Notes: generated by a model from the sequence alone, not told the origin. Numbered from the stretch's first letter, positions 19,266 through 29,089 are shown. The stretch is 64,000 nucleotides of DNA from JACCTH01 sp050741915 (GCA_050741915.1 JBOGEX010000089.1:1-64000); one strand, 5' to 3'. Numbers and translations are program-made.

Positions 19266-20477
19266 TCAGTCGGGGTTGGCCGCGACCTCGCGAACTCTCC
19301 GGCGTTTGATCTCCACCCGGTTGACATCGCCCTGAATCTGTAATAACTCCTCACGGGCGCCAGCGGCGATCGCCTCGGCGTCCTGGTCAGCAGCCGCCAA
19401 CCGTGCTTCGATCCCCTCTTCGACCAACCGCTTTGCCTCCTCCACCAGGGCTTCAACCATCTGCGCCTCCGGCACGACCCTTACGACCTTGCCCTTCACG
19501 AAGAGGTGGCCCCGCCCGCGGCCGGCGGCGATGCCGAGGTCGGCTTCGCGGGCCTCGCCCGGGCCGTTGACTACGCATCCCATCACCGCCACCTGAATCG
19601 GAATCGACTCCGCCTCGAGTGCCTTCTGCGCCTCGCTGGCCACTCGGATCACGTCGACCTCGGCTCGCCCGCACGACGGACAGGCGATGAGGTCGAGCCC
19701 TTTCCGTTCCCGCAAGCCCAGATACTCGAGCAATTGTCTCCCGGCTTTGGCTTCGTCGATCGGATCGGCGGTGAGCGAGAAGCGAATCGTGTCGCCGATT
19801 CCTTCCAATAGGAGAGTGGAGATGCCGGCCACCGATTTGATCAGCCCACCGGGTGGCGGGCCCGCTTCCGTGACCCCGAGGTGGAGGGGATAGGTAACTG
19901 CCTCGGCCAGGAGTCGGTAGGAGTCGACCATCGAGGGAACGCTCGAATGCTTGACGGAAATCTTGATGTCGAAGAAATCAACCTCTTCGAGATAGCTGAT
20001 CTCCTTCTGGGCCGATTCCACCAGTGCTGGGGGCACGGCCGCCCCGTACTTCTTCAAGAGGTCCTTGTCGAGCGAGCCGGCGTTGACCCCGACTCTGATT
20101 GGCACGCCCCGGTCTTTCGCCTCGCGGGCTACCGTCTTGATGTGCTCAGGGTCGCGGATGTTGCCCGGGTTGAGCCGCAGCCCCTGAACGCCGGCTTCGA
20201 GTGCGGCCAGAGCCAGCCGGTACTGGAAATGGATGTCGGCGATGATCGGCACCGGCATCCGCGGCATCATCTCCGCCAGCCCCTGGGCCGCTTCGACGTC
20301 GTTGCATGTGATGCGAACGATGTCGGCCCCTGCCCCCTTCAGTGCGTACACCTGTGCCAGGGTGCCGTCGACATCGGCGGTTTTCGTGGTGCACATCGAC
20401 TGCACCGAGATGGGAGCGTCTCCCCCGACGGCAACGGGACCGACGTGGAGCTGACGGGACTTTCGGCGCGGGGTCAC
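19266..20477 (-). CDS. ispG: 4-hydroxy-3-methylbut-2-enyl-diphosphate synthase (flavodoxin)
   Basis: IspG is a [4Fe-4S] enzyme of the MEP isoprenoid pathway, converting MEcPP to HMBPP. The TIM-barrel half shows VQSMCTTKTADVDGTLAQV, IADIHFQYRLALAALEAG and LRLNPGNI. The cluster domain has ACPSCGR and MGCVVNGPGEAREADLG, supplying the three Cys and one Glu ligands. Start GTG 20477. At 403 residues it carries a C-terminal extension of about 35 charged residues compared with common 360-380-residue forms. dxr of the same pathway is two genes upstream. Confidence 0.96.
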   Translation of the reverse strand: MTPRRKSRQLHVGPVAVGGDAPISVQSMCTTKTADVDGTLAQVYALKGAGADIVRITCNDVEAAQGLAEMMPRMPVPIIADIHFQYRLALAALEAGVQGLRLNPGNIRDPEHIKTVAREAKDRGVPIRVGVNAGSLDKDLLKKYGAAVPPALVESAQKEISYLEEVDFFDIKISVKHSSVPSMVDSYRLLAEAVTYPLHLGVTEAGPPPGGLIKSVAGISTLLLEGIGDTIRFSLTADPIDEAKAGRQLLEYLGLRERKGLDLIACPSCGRAEVDVIRVASEAQKALEAESIPIQVAVMGCVVNGPGEAREADLGIAAGRGRGHLFVKGKVVRVVPEAQMVEALVEEAKRLVEEGIEARLAAADQDAEAIAAGAREELLQIQGDVNRVEIKRRRVREVAANPD

Positions 20478-20495
20478 GGGTCGACGCTCAATGAG

Positions 20496-21611
20496 CTAAA
20501 GATCGATCGGGTTGACGAGGTCGAGAATGATCGCCACCAGTCCGAGGAAGCTGACCAGGGTGACGACCACCGCCGCCACCGGAATCAACACCCGGACATT
20601 GACCTGGCGGCGGGAGATCTTCTCGTAGAGGGCCACCGCGAAATGGCCCCCGTCCAACGGGTAGAGCGGGAGAACGTTGAGGGTGGCGAGCATCACATTG
20701 ACCGAAGCCAATAAGAAGAGAAACGGACCCCAGCCGAACTCGTCGACCTGGCTGCCGATATTGCCGACCCCGATCGGACTCACCGGGCGGATCTCGTCGG
20801 GGACATCGGTGTCGCCCACGAGGACTCGCGCCAGCACAGAGAGGGTGCCGGGCTGGACGATCCGTCCCAAGACTTGAAAAGTGATGTCGACACTGGACGC
20901 GAGCTGGCTCCCGGCGGTGCCGAGTGATTCCCAGAGCCCGAGCTCGCGTTCGACCACGCTCGGAGCCACGCCCAGAAAGCCGCTCGGTTTGCCCGTATCG
21001 GGATGAATTCGCGTGGCAAGGGTGGCGGAAATGTCGAGCTGGGAGCCATCGCGCTCGACGGTTACTACCACGTCTTCGCCGGGGCGGGAGGAGAGTTGGC
21101 GTCCCACGTCTGTCCAGTCAGGAGTGGGAACGCCATTGACCGCGACAACGGTGTCACCGGCCTCAAAGCCAGCGAGAGATGCCGGGGTTCGATCTCCGGT
21201 CTCGGGGAAAGTGGCTACGACCTCCGAGAGGGTCGTCGAGAGCTGTGTAACCCCGTTAACCAAAAGCAGGCCGGCGAACATCACATATGCGATGAAGAAG
21301 TTCATCGTTACCCCCGCCAGCACGACCACGGATTTCTTCCAGAAGGCCTGTTCGCGATAGGTTCGACCGAGGTCGGCTTCGGCCACTTCCTCGACCGGGT
21401 TCATGCCTAGTACCCGCACATAACCCCCGAGGGGGATGGCTTTGATTCCATACTCGGTCTCGCCCCGCCGGAAAGACCAGATACGAGGCCCGAAGCCAAA
21501 GAAGAACTCTGTGGCTTTGATCCCAACCGCCTTGGCCGCGAGGAAATGACCTAGCTCGTGGGCGGTTACGAAGAAGACGATGGCGAGGACGCCGCCAATT
21601 GCTCCTAGCAA
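20496..21611 (-). CDS. rseP: Site-2 metalloprotease, RseP/Rip1-type
   Basis: This intramembrane zinc protease would cleave anti-sigma factors or other membrane substrates. TM1 carries HELGH (residues 18-22), followed by FGFGPRIWSF and IKAIPLGGYVRVLGM. A PDZ domain lies mid-protein (AGFEAGDTVVAVNGVPTPDW). The third zinc ligand motif NVLPLYPLDGGH is near the C-terminal TM segments. The 371-residue length fits. The start is TTG 21611, which gives MLGAIGGVLAIVFF. The dxr-rseP-ispG order is the usual actinobacterial arrangement. Confidence 0.94.
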   Translation of the reverse strand: MLGAIGGVLAIVFFVTAHELGHFLAAKAVGIKATEFFFGFGPRIWSFRRGETEYGIKAIPLGGYVRVLGMNPVEEVAEADLGRTYREQAFWKKSVVVLAGVTMNFFIAYVMFAGLLLVNGVTQLSTTLSEVVATFPETGDRTPASLAGFEAGDTVVAVNGVPTPDWTDVGRQLSSRPGEDVVVTVERDGSQLDISATLATRIHPDTGKPSGFLGVAPSVVERELGLWESLGTAGSQLASSVDITFQVLGRIVQPGTLSVLARVLVGDTDVPDEIRPVSPIGVGNIGSQVDEFGWGPFLFLLASVNVMLATLNVLPLYPLDGGHFAVALYEKISRRQVNVRVLIPVAAVVVTLVSFLGLVAIILDLVNPIDL

Positions 21612-21641
21612 AGTGTGCCTCAGGCTACCGGACGGTTCCCT

Positions 21642-22784
21642 CTAACAGGACCCGGCAATAGCTGCGGCGGCAAAGGAACGAGCCTTCCGATCGGCCGCCA
21701 GGACGTCGTCGACGGTGTCGATCGCCTGCACTCCCATCTCGTCGAGGGTGCGCTCGATAATCGAAGTGATCGACCGAAAGCCCAGCCTGCCTCCTAGGAA
21801 CGCGGCCACCGCCACCTCGTCGGAGGCGTTGAACACGGCCGGAGCGCTCCGGCCCAGGCGGGCGGCGTGGTAACCAAGAGCCAGGGCCCCGAACTTGTCG
21901 GGGTCGGGTGTCTCGAAGTGGAGAGAGACGCCGGCGAAATCGAAGGGCTTGACGACAGCAGGTGCCCGGTCCGGATAGGTGAGGGCATAGGCGATTGGCA
22001 GCCTCATGTCGGGAGCGCCCAACTGCGCCTTGATCGACCCATCTCGAAAAGCCACCATCGAGTGCACCACGCTCTCGGGATGGACCACCACTTCGATCTG
22101 CTCGACGTCCAACTCGAAGAGTTGCTGAGCTTCCATCACTTCGAGCGCTTTGTTGGCCATGGTGGCGGAATCGATCGTGACCCTGTCTCCCATCGACCAG
22201 TTGGGGTGTTGCAGAGCCTCTGCCGGCGTCACCGACTCGAGGCGGTCAGGCTCCCAGGTCCGGAACGGGCCCCCGCTGGCAGTGAGGATGACCCGGTCAA
22301 CGGCCTTCCGCTCTTCGCCGGCGAGGCACTGAAAAATCGCCGAGTGCTCCGAGTCGACCGGGATCAATTCCCCCCCGCTTCTCTGGAGCTCGGATCGGAT
22401 CAGCGCTCCTGCCGCCACCATCGACTCCTTGTTGGCCAGAGCAACGCGATTGCCGGACCTCGCCGCCGCCAGGGTCAACGGCAGCCCGGCCAGGCCGACG
22501 ATGCCGTTCATCACCACGGCTCCGCCAGTAGCCGCCATCTCTTCCAATGCTTCGGACCCGAACCTCACCCGCGTTCCGACCCGCCCGACAAATTCGGAAC
22601 GTTCCTCCTTCGACCCCCCGGCCACTGCCACCCGGCTCTCGGGCAGCGAGAGGGCGATCTCGGTGAGTTCGGCGCTCGGATGCCGCGCCCCGATTCCCGC
22701 CACCGGCCATCCGAGCTCGCTCGCCACCTCGAGGGTTTGGCGACCGATCGAGCCGGTGACCCCCAGCACCACCAGGGATTTCAT
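21642..22784 (-). CDS. dxr: 1-deoxy-D-xylulose 5-phosphate reductoisomerase
   Basis: Dxr commits DXP to the MEP pathway, forming MEP with NADPH. The Rossmann fold begins VVLGVTGSIGRQTLEV. Active-site motifs are ALANKESMVAAG, PVDSEHSAIFQCL with metal ligands, TASGGPFRTW, HPNWSMGDRVTIDSATMANK and the C-terminal FNASDEVAVAAFL. The 380 residues are standard. It lies 3 bases after the cdsA stop and 30 bases before rseP, so it belongs to the frr-cdsA-dxr-rseP-ispG unit. Confidence 0.97.
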   Translation of the reverse strand: MKSLVVLGVTGSIGRQTLEVASELGWPVAGIGARHPSAELTEIALSLPESRVAVAGGSKEERSEFVGRVGTRVRFGSEALEEMAATGGAVVMNGIVGLAGLPLTLAAARSGNRVALANKESMVAAGALIRSELQRSGGELIPVDSEHSAIFQCLAGEERKAVDRVILTASGGPFRTWEPDRLESVTPAEALQHPNWSMGDRVTIDSATMANKALEVMEAQQLFELDVEQIEVVVHPESVVHSMVAFRDGSIKAQLGAPDMRLPIAYALTYPDRAPAVVKPFDFAGVSLHFETPDPDKFGALALGYHAARLGRSAPAVFNASDEVAVAAFLGGRLGFRSITSIIERTLDEMGVQAIDTVDDVLAADRKARSFAAAAIAGSC

Positions 22785-22787
22785 GTT

Positions 22788-23918
22788 CTAAAGCAAACCG
22801 GCGGAGCCCAGGAAAAGATAAGCGGCTGGAGCCACGAAGAGGAGGCCGTCGAGCCGGTCGAGAAGACCGCCGTGACCTGGCATCACGGCTCCCATGTCCT
22901 TTTGGCCCAGACTGCGCTTGATGAGGGACTCGGCGGCATCACCAATCGGTGACAGTAAGACCACGATCGCGATCAAGACCATTGATTGATTGAGGCTGAC
23001 CGGGAAATAGTCCACCGTCGAGAGAAACGCAGCGGTGGCAATCGCCAGGACGGTTCCACCGACGAATCCTTCCCAGGTCTTCTGGGGAGAGAGCGCCGGA
23101 GCCATGGGGTGACGACCCATCGCCCTCCCGGCGAAGTAGCTCCCCATGTCGAAGGCGGCCACCACGATCACTAGGAGCAGGATCAAGGGAATCGCCCAAG
23201 GCGAGCGGCCGATGATGATGGCAAACCCGAGCAACGACACCCAGGCTGTGCCAAAGATCGTGAGGGCGAGGTTATCGAGAGGTCGTCGCCGGGGGACGAG
23301 CGAAAAGAAAAGAATCACGGCCAGAGCGGAGAGCAGTACCACCACCAGCATCGGCGCCGGACCTCCCAAGTGCGCGGCCACTGCCGTACCGAGCATGCCC
23401 AACAGGCCGAACAGAGCAATCGGGACATAGCCGTTCCGCCGCAGGGTGCTAAAGAACTCGCCGAGTGCAATCACCATCAGGAAGGCGATAAAGGAAGTAA
23501 AGAGCCAACCCCCGAGGAAAAGGCTGACTCCGAAAAGCCCGATCAGGACCACAGCCGAGATCACCCGCATGGCGAGATCGCTCGAGGCGGCCTGCTCGAT
23601 GTGCTCGAGCTCCTCTTCGCTCGGGCCTCTTTGACCGGTGACGTCCCCGAAGTCGACCAGGCCAGTGCCGACACCGGCCATGGCAGCGGCCACGGGTCCT
23701 GGCGTGGACTGAGCGCCGCGGGCGATCTCCTCAGCCAAGTCTCGATACTCGGCGGTGGTGGCAGACAGGTAGGCCTCTTCCGACAGAGGAATGTCCTCGT
23801 CCTCGGGCAGCAGTCCCTCGAGACCGTCCTTTCCCTCGCCCTCGATCGGTTCCTCCCAGGGCCGACCGAATCGCCTACCGGCCGGAGTTTCGGCCGCTGT
23901 TTCTTCCTGGCCGCTCAA
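22788..23918 (-). CDS. cdsA: Phosphatidate cytidylyltransferase
   Basis: CdsA makes CDP-diacylglycerol from phosphatidate and CTP in the membrane. The C-terminal signature SPIGDAAESLIKRSLGQKDMG followed by PGHGGLLDRLDGLLF is complete, and SPQKTWEGFVGG is present. Roughly eight hydrophobic segments start near residue 115. The first ~110 residues form an acidic, cytosolic extension (PEDEDIPLSEEAYL) with no family similarity. The start is the TTG at 23918, 1 base after the frr stop, so a shorter start inside the extension cannot be excluded. Confidence 0.95.
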   Translation of the reverse strand: MSGQEETAAETPAGRRFGRPWEEPIEGEGKDGLEGLLPEDEDIPLSEEAYLSATTAEYRDLAEEIARGAQSTPGPVAAAMAGVGTGLVDFGDVTGQRGPSEEELEHIEQAASSDLAMRVISAVVLIGLFGVSLFLGGWLFTSFIAFLMVIALGEFFSTLRRNGYVPIALFGLLGMLGTAVAAHLGGPAPMLVVVLLSALAVILFFSLVPRRRPLDNLALTIFGTAWVSLLGFAIIIGRSPWAIPLILLLVIVVAAFDMGSYFAGRAMGRHPMAPALSPQKTWEGFVGGTVLAIATAAFLSTVDYFPVSLNQSMVLIAIVVLLSPIGDAAESLIKRSLGQKDMGAVMPGHGGLLDRLDGLLFVAPAAYLFLGSAGLL

Positions 23919-23919
23919 C

Positions 23920-24471
23920 TCACACCTCTCCGAGTTCGTTTTCTTTGTCGTTCAGGAGACTGTCGATCCGGTGCACGAACTTGTCGGTGAAATCCTGGAG
24001 TTCTTTCTCGGCCCGTCGGATCTCGTCGTCGGAGACCTCGCCCTTCAAGGCCTCGATGTCCTCTTTGCTGTGGCGGCGCACATTACGGACCGCCACTCGG
24101 CCCTCCTCGGCCATGTGCCGCACCATGCGGATCAACTCTTTGCGGCGCTCCTCGGTCGGAGTCGGAAAGCTGAGCCGGATGAGGGTGCCGTCGTTCGACG
24201 GGTTGAGACCGAGGTCGGAGGCTTTGATCGCCTTCTCGATGGCGTTGATCGAATTGCGATCGTAGGGCTGGACCACCAGGAGGCGGGGCTCGGGCACGGA
24301 GAACGATGCAATCTGCTGGAGGGGGGTCGGGGAGCCGTAGTAGTCCACATGGATTCGATGCAGGATCTGAGGGTTGGCCCGACCGGTTCTAACCGTGGCG
24401 AACTCAGAGCCGACGTGCTCTGACGCCTGTTCCATCTTTCGTTGCGCCTCGGCCAGGACCTCGGTGATCAT
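23920..24471 (-). CDS. frr: Ribosome recycling factor
   Basis: RRF, with EF-G, splits post-termination ribosomes. The 183-residue protein includes VRTGRANPQILHRIHVDYYG, TPLQQIASFSVPEPRLLVVQPYD, IRLSFPTPTEERRKELIRMV and the alpha-helical C-terminus with VRNVRRHSKEDIEAL. All fit domains I and II of the family. It follows pyrH by 12 bases, the near-universal pyrH-frr pairing. Confidence 0.97.
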   Translation of the reverse strand: MITEVLAEAQRKMEQASEHVGSEFATVRTGRANPQILHRIHVDYYGSPTPLQQIASFSVPEPRLLVVQPYDRNSINAIEKAIKASDLGLNPSNDGTLIRLSFPTPTEERRKELIRMVRHMAEEGRVAVRNVRRHSKEDIEALKGEVSDDEIRRAEKELQDFTDKFVHRIDSLLNDKENELGEV

Positions 24472-24483
24472 CCCGCCTCCTCT

Positions 24484-25188
24484 TTAGTGGACGATGGTTC
24501 CGATCGGCTCGCCGGCGATCGCCCGCACGATATTGCCAGCCACGGTCATGTCGAAGACAACGATTGGAACGTCGTGCTCGCGGCACATCGTAATTGCGGT
24601 GGCGTCCATGACCCCAAGTTCTTGAGATAGGAAATCCATATAACTCAACTCGTCGAGCTTCTGCGCCTTCGGATCGAGCTTGGGATCGGCCGAGTAGATA
24701 CCGTCGACTCTGCTCGCCTTAAGCAGTGCCGCGGCGCCGACTTCGACCGCTCGCAGGGCGGCGGCGGTGTCGGTGGTGAAAAACGGGTTGCCGGTGCCGG
24801 CTGCAAAGACGACGACTCGACCCTTCTCCAAATGGCGGCGAGCCCGCAACCTGATGTAAGGCTCGGCCAACTGTTGCATGGAGATGGCGCTTTGCACCCG
24901 GGTCTCAAGTCCGGCGTGCTCGAGCGCATCACGCAAGGCGAGAGCATTGATCACCGTGGCCAGCATCCCCATGTAGTCGGCGTTGGCCGGATCCATGCCT
25001 TGGGCATGCTCGGAGACTCCCCGCCAGATGTTCCCACCCCCAACCACGGTGGCCACTTCCGCACCGGCGTTTACTGCTTCGGCGATCTCTGTGGCCACTC
25101 GTTTTACTGTCGCCGGATGGATGCCATAGCCGGTGACCGGGTCGGCAAACGCCTCGCCCGACAGCTTGAGGAGGACCCTACGACCCAT
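24484..25188 (-). CDS. pyrH: Uridylate kinase
   Basis: PyrH phosphorylates UMP to UDP and belongs to the amino acid kinase fold. Visible motifs are [60 protein letters not shown] and the nucleotide-binding [14 protein letters not shown]. The 234 residues match the family. Its ATG at 25188 overlaps the tsf stop codon (TGATG), giving coupling to the translation operon rpsB-tsf. Confidence 0.97.
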   Translation of the reverse strand: MGRRVLLKLSGEAFADPVTGYGIHPATVKRVATEIAEAVNAGAEVATVVGGGNIWRGVSEHAQGMDPANADYMGMLATVINALALRDALEHAGLETRVQSAISMQQLAEPYIRLRARRHLEKGRVVVFAAGTGNPFFTTDTAAALRAVEVGAAALLKASRVDGIYSADPKLDPKAQKLDELSYMDFLSQELGVMDATAITMCREHDVPIVVFDMTVAGNIVRAIAGEPIGTIVH

Positions 25189-25835
25189 CAGTGTCCTTGA
25201 CCATCACTTGCTTGGCCATCGGCCTCGCCGATTCGCAACATCGCCATTCGCCTCACTGAGATGTTCTCCCCCATCCGAGCGGCGAGATCGTTGACCATCG
25301 CTTCGACGGTCCCGTCGAATGATTCGCTCCGGGCGAACTTTTGGTCATAGAGCACATGGTCCTCGTAGTAGGAGTTGACTTTGCCCTCGACGATCCGGTC
25401 GATGATGTGCTCGGGCTTTCCCTCCTCCCGGGCTTGGGCGGCAAAGAAGTCTTTCTCGCTCCCCAACTCGACCGAGTCAACGTCTTCGCGTCGAATCCAA
25501 CGGGGTTTTCCCCAGGCGATGTGCATGGCGATATCGTCGGCTACCTGGCGAAAGTCGGGATTTTTGGCGACGAAGTCGGTCTCGCAAGCCAGATCGACCA
25601 AGACGCCAATTACGGGCCGGTCCGCCTGGTAGTGCAAGTACGTGCCAATCGAGCCCTGGTTGGCCTCGCGCTCTCCCGCTCGCTTCGCCACCTTGGCCAG
25701 GCCCCGGACCCGCAACAACTCCAGGGCTTTTTCCACGTCGCCTTCGGTCTCCACCAAGGCCCGCTTGGCGTCCATCATCCCCACCCCGGCCATCTGCCGG
25801 AGCTTCTGCACCTCTTTGGCCGCGACTTCAGCCAC
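25188..25835 (-). CDS. tsf: Elongation factor Ts, short form
   Basis: EF-Ts exchanges GDP for GTP on EF-Tu. The product starts at GTG 25835 as [20 protein letters not shown], then [22 protein letters not shown], the UBA-like N-terminal module, and the [10 protein letters not shown] motif. The core then follows with [15 protein letters not shown]. At 215 residues it is closer to the short Thermus-type factor with one core subdomain than to the ~270-residue mycobacterial protein. The start lies 8 bases inside the rpsB 3' end. An ORF open to 26069 overlaps rpsB and is not used. Confidence 0.94.
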   Translation of the reverse strand: MAEVAAKEVQKLRQMAGVGMMDAKRALVETEGDVEKALELLRVRGLAKVAKRAGEREANQGSIGTYLHYQADRPVIGVLVDLACETDFVAKNPDFRQVADDIAMHIAWGKPRWIRREDVDSVELGSEKDFFAAQAREEGKPEHIIDRIVEGKVNSYYEDHVLYDQKFARSESFDGTVEAMVNDLAARMGENISVRRMAMLRIGEADGQASDGQGH

Positions 25836-26562
25836 TGGCGGCCTCTTCGGGAGCGAACTCGGCTTCGGTTTGCTTGGTGTCTCCTCCTTTGCCTTCTCGG
25901 CAAGCTTCGGCCAGTGCCCCGGCGACAACCGATGCAGCCCGAATGGCATCGTCGTTTCCAGCAATGACAAAGTCGATGTGGTCGGGGTCACAGTTCGAAT
26001 CGACCAGGGCCAACGTAGTGATGCCCAGCCGGGCAGCTTCCCTGACCGCGGTGTGTTCGGTGTTGACATCGACGATGAAAATGGCGTCGGGGGTCTTCGT
26101 CATCTCCCGCACCCCCCCGAGCGTCTGCTGGAGCTTTGAGAGCTCACGGCTGATCGAGAGCCGTTCCCGCTTGGAGAGGCTGGCGATCTCCTGGGACGCC
26201 TCCATCCGCTCGAGTTCTTTCATGTAGAAAATGCGCTTTTGGATGGTGGCGAAATTCGTGAGCATTCCGCCGAGCCAGCGAAAGTTCACAAAGGGCATCC
26301 CGGCTGATTGCGCCGCCTCGGCGATCGGAGCCTGTGCTTGTTTCTTCGTTCCGACGAAGAGAACGGTCCCGCCTTTGGCGGTGAGGTCCTTCAGATAGGC
26401 GGCCGCCGCTTCGATCTGGGAAAGAGTCTGACGAAGATCGATGATGTGGATGCCGTTGCGCTCGCCGTAGATATACGGCTTCATCTTGGGATTCCAGCGC
26501 CGGGTTTGGTGCCCGAAGTGGACTCCTGCCTCGAGCAACTGCTTGATGGTTACCGCAGTCAC
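25828..26562 (-). CDS. rpsB: 30S ribosomal protein S2
   Basis: S2 is a late-binding 30S protein near the neck. Start GTG 26562 follows AAAGGAG at five bases and gives VTAVTIKQLLEAGVHFGHQT. The conserved RRWNPKMKPYIYGERNGIHIIDLR, FRWLGGMLTNFATI and DAIFIVDVNTEHTAVREA are all present. The product has 244 residues, with a short acidic tail ([13 protein letters not shown]). About 110 bases separate it from whiG and probably hold its promoter and leader; no defined regulatory RNA was recognised there. Confidence 0.97.
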   Translation of the reverse strand: MTAVTIKQLLEAGVHFGHQTRRWNPKMKPYIYGERNGIHIIDLRQTLSQIEAAAAYLKDLTAKGGTVLFVGTKKQAQAPIAEAAQSAGMPFVNFRWLGGMLTNFATIQKRIFYMKELERMEASQEIASLSKRERLSISRELSKLQQTLGGVREMTKTPDAIFIVDVNTEHTAVREAARLGITTLALVDSNCDPDHIDFVIAGNDDAIRAASVVAGALAEACREGKGGDTKQTEAEFAPEEAASG

Positions 26563-26671
26563 AAATTCTCCTTTGGTTGTTTCCTCCGCCGGCGTAGCGG
26601 CGCGTCCTAAGAGCACTCCGACCTGAGAGGGATCGCCGACGTGTGTCGTTGGAAAGCAATGGTAGCGGGGG

Positions 26672-27442
26672 CTAGGCCATTCGGTTTCTGAGCGAGAGAA
26701 CGCTCTTGGCGTGAATCTGACAAACCCGGGATTCGGTGACGCCGAGCACATCTCCGATCTCGGCGAGCGTAAGGCCTTCGAAATAGTAAAGAGTGATAAC
26801 AAGGCGTTCCCGGTCGGGGAGCCGATTGATGGCGTCGCCGAGGAGGTGCCTCGTCTCCTCAGCTTGAAATGCCGCCTCGGGACTCATTCCCCCGATATCG
26901 GGAAGGAAATCGCCGAGAGAGGAACCGGCGTCGGGACCGATCATCTCGTCGAGGGCGATCAAACCGAGGTTCGAGATCTCCGCCAGGGTGGAGCGAATCG
27001 ATTCCACCTCTTGGCCCATGTGTTTGGCGAGCTCCTCGTCGGAGGGGGTTCGTTGCAGCCGGTGTTCGAGCTCTGAGAGCGACCGTTCCATCTCCCGGGC
27101 CCGGGAGCGGACGGAGCGGGGGACCCAATCGAGGGAGCGGAGGCCGTCGAGGATCGAACCCTTGATCCGGTTGATGGCATAGGTCTCGAACTTGAAACCG
27201 CGCTCGGGCTCGAACTTATCGATGGCATCGATCAAGCCGAAGACGCCGTAGGAAACGAGGTCGGATTGGTCGACATTGCGAGGCAGACCGGCGGCGACGC
27301 GGCCGGCGACGAACTTCACGAGCGGCGAGAACTGGAGGATCAGCGCTTCCCGCGCCTGGCCGTCGCTCTCTTCTTTGAGGCGTTGCCAGAGCCCAGGAAG
27401 GGCGCTCGAATCTTCTTCAGGCTCGAGGATGGCTGAGGTCAT
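26672..27442 (-). CDS. whiG: RNA polymerase sigma factor, WhiG/FliA type
   Basis: This group 3 sigma factor is homologous to the sporulation sigma of Streptomyces and to the motility sigma-28. Region 2 is clear ([31 protein letters not shown], split here as the 2.1-2.2 part, then [22 protein letters not shown] for 2.3-2.4). Region 3 ([12 protein letters not shown]) and region 4 ([37 protein letters not shown]) follow. It has 256 residues. Its 5' end overlaps xerC by 26 bases. No flagellar or sporulation gene is nearby, so its regulon cannot be read from this window. Confidence 0.93.
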   Translation of the reverse strand: MTSAILEPEEDSSALPGLWQRLKEESDGQAREALILQFSPLVKFVAGRVAAGLPRNVDQSDLVSYGVFGLIDAIDKFEPERGFKFETYAINRIKGSILDGLRSLDWVPRSVRSRAREMERSLSELEHRLQRTPSDEELAKHMGQEVESIRSTLAEISNLGLIALDEMIGPDAGSSLGDFLPDIGGMSPEAAFQAEETRHLLGDAINRLPDRERLVITLYYFEGLTLAEIGDVLGVTESRVCQIHAKSVLSLRNRMA

Positions 27443-28304
27443 AGGTCGATTTCAGGTGGAGGCGGGATACGGCAGTGTAAATCTGGGTGGTCTGGAGGTC
27501 ACGGTGACCCAACATCTCTTGGACCGCCCGCAGGTCAGCACCGCCTTCGAGCAGGTGAGTGGCGAAGGAGTGACGCAGCGCATGGGGGAAGGTGGCGGCC
27601 CGATTGCGCACGACCCGGCGAACGCCCCGCTCGTCCAGGCGCCGCCCGCGATCCCCCAGAAAGGCGAAGCTGCCGGCGTCGGCGCCCGCGATCGATCCCC
27701 GACCTTCTTCGATCCATTTCGCGATCGCCTCCTGCGCCGGTTTCCCCACCGGGATCGAACGTACCCTGCCTCCCTTGCCGGTCACCGTTAGCAAGTCGGT
27801 GGTGAAGGCGTCGATGGTCAGGTTGGCAAGTTCTGATACCCGGATCCCGGTGCTGTAGAGCAATTCGAGGATTGCTCGATCGCGCAGGTCCTTCCATGTC
27901 GTAGTGGGTAGGTCATCGAGGAGCGACACCACCTGCCTCTGAGGGAGGGCCCGGGGCAGGCGCTCGGGAAGCCGCGGGCGCGAGAGCACCGCGGCCGGAT
28001 TGGTGAGGAGCAGATGCCGGCGGACTGAGTCCTCGAAAAAGCTGCGAACGGCCGACGACTTACGAGCGATGGAGCGACGGGCGTATCCCCCCCGATCGAG
28101 ATTGGCCAGGTAGCGGCGCAGGATCTGACGATCGAGGGCTTGACAGTCGTCGATGCCTTCCCCAGAACAGAAGGAGAAGAACTGTGTCAGGTCGCGGCGA
28201 TAGGCATCGATGGTGTGGAGGCTGTAGCCCCGCTGGGTCTGCAACCGATCGAGGTAGGACTCGACCAGCGGCGCGGCCCAATTGGGCAGTTGGCGATCGG
28301 CCAT
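27417..28304 (-). CDS. xerC: Tyrosine recombinase XerC
   Basis: XerC resolves chromosome dimers at dif with a partner recombinase. The 295-residue protein has an N-terminal SAM-like DNA-binding domain ([23 protein letters not shown]) and a catalytic domain with R155 (STGIRVSEL), K177 (TGKGGRVR), H241-x-x-R244 ([15 protein letters not shown]), H267 ([12 protein letters not shown]) and the nucleophile Y276. All catalytic residues are present. Being located between dprA and whiG in the core synteny block supports a housekeeping Xer and not a mobile integrase. Confidence 0.94.
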   Translation of the reverse strand: MADRQLPNWAAPLVESYLDRLQTQRGYSLHTIDAYRRDLTQFFSFCSGEGIDDCQALDRQILRRYLANLDRGGYARRSIARKSSAVRSFFEDSVRRHLLLTNPAAVLSRPRLPERLPRALPQRQVVSLLDDLPTTTWKDLRDRAILELLYSTGIRVSELANLTIDAFTTDLLTVTGKGGRVRSIPVGKPAQEAIAKWIEEGRGSIAGADAGSFAFLGDRGRRLDERGVRRVVRNRAATFPHALRHSFATHLLEGGADLRAVQEMLGHRDLQTTQIYTAVSRLHLKSTYDLSHPRA

Positions 28305-28328
28305 GCCGTCAGGGTATTGGCAATCACC

Positions 28329-29048
28329 TCAGATTCCGAGTTCCCGCCGAGTCAGCTCCGCCAGTGCCTCTCCGACCGGGCGGTCGGCGCGGGCCAGCTC
28401 TGTGTCGACATCCTCCGTCCATTTCCCTTCAGGGGCTGGTACTCGGGGCGGTCGGCCCATGACGAATGAGAGCGTTTCGACGAGGTCAGTAGGCCCGAGA
28501 ACTGGGTGGGCGCCATCTCGAATCAAGAGATTGCAACCCACTGACACCTGGCGATCGATGTCGCCGGGGACGGCCAGCACATCCCGGCCCAGTTCGAGCG
28601 CCAGGCGGGCCGTTATCAACGCTCCCCCGGTCACTGCTGCCTCGACCACCACGACCGCTCCCGAGAGGGCGGCGATGATGCGGTTGCGGGCCGGGAAGCG
28701 GAACGGAGCGGGTGGAGTCCCTGGCTCGTACTCTGAGATCAATCCTCCACCTTGGGCGATCAATCTTTTCGCCAGGCCTTGGTTCTGGCGGGGATAGACG
28801 ATGTCGAGTCCCGAACCCAGCACGGCCCACCCCGGCTCGCCAGCATCGACGCAGGCTTGGTGGGCCACCCCATCGATCCCGCGGGCGAGTCCGCTGATCA
28901 CCGGCCACCCGGCGGTGGCGACGGCGCGCCCGAGCGCGCGAGCAACTGCCGTTCCGTAGGCAGTCGACCGCCTGGTGCCGACGATCGCAATCCCAAGAGT
29001 GGAAGGGAGCGTGCCTATCACCCACAGCTTTTCCGGGAGTGACGGCAC
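28329..29048 (-). CDS. dprA: DNA-processing protein DprA, compact form
   Basis: DprA protects incoming single-stranded DNA and loads RecA during transformation. The Rossmann-like core is complete: AIVGTRRSTAYG, SGLARGIDGVAHQACVDAG, GSGLDIVYPRQNQGLAKRL, GLISEYEPGT, FPARNRIIAALS and GGALITARLALELGRDVLAVPG. The protein is short (239 residues from GTG 29048) because it lacks the usual N-terminal SAM domain and has only a stub of the C-terminal winged helix. In-frame residues upstream (LNPPRQESLPTFLTG) still look like family sequence and reach a CTG overlapping the comM stop, so the true start may be 29093. Confidence 0.9.
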   Translation of the reverse strand: MPSLPEKLWVIGTLPSTLGIAIVGTRRSTAYGTAVARALGRAVATAGWPVISGLARGIDGVAHQACVDAGEPGWAVLGSGLDIVYPRQNQGLAKRLIAQGGGLISEYEPGTPPAPFRFPARNRIIAALSGAVVVVEAAVTGGALITARLALELGRDVLAVPGDIDRQVSVGCNLLIRDGAHPVLGPTDLVETLSFVMGRPPRVPAPEGKWTEDVDTELARADRPVGEALAELTRRELGI

Positions 29049-29089
29049 TCCGGTGAGGAACGTAGGGAGACTCTCCTGCCGAGGGGGGT

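Noticed and set aside
27417..28304. Tyrosine recombinase as a mobile-element integrase
   Set aside because: It sits in the conserved dprA-xerC-whiG-rpsB block with no attachment sites or cargo, so it is the housekeeping XerC.
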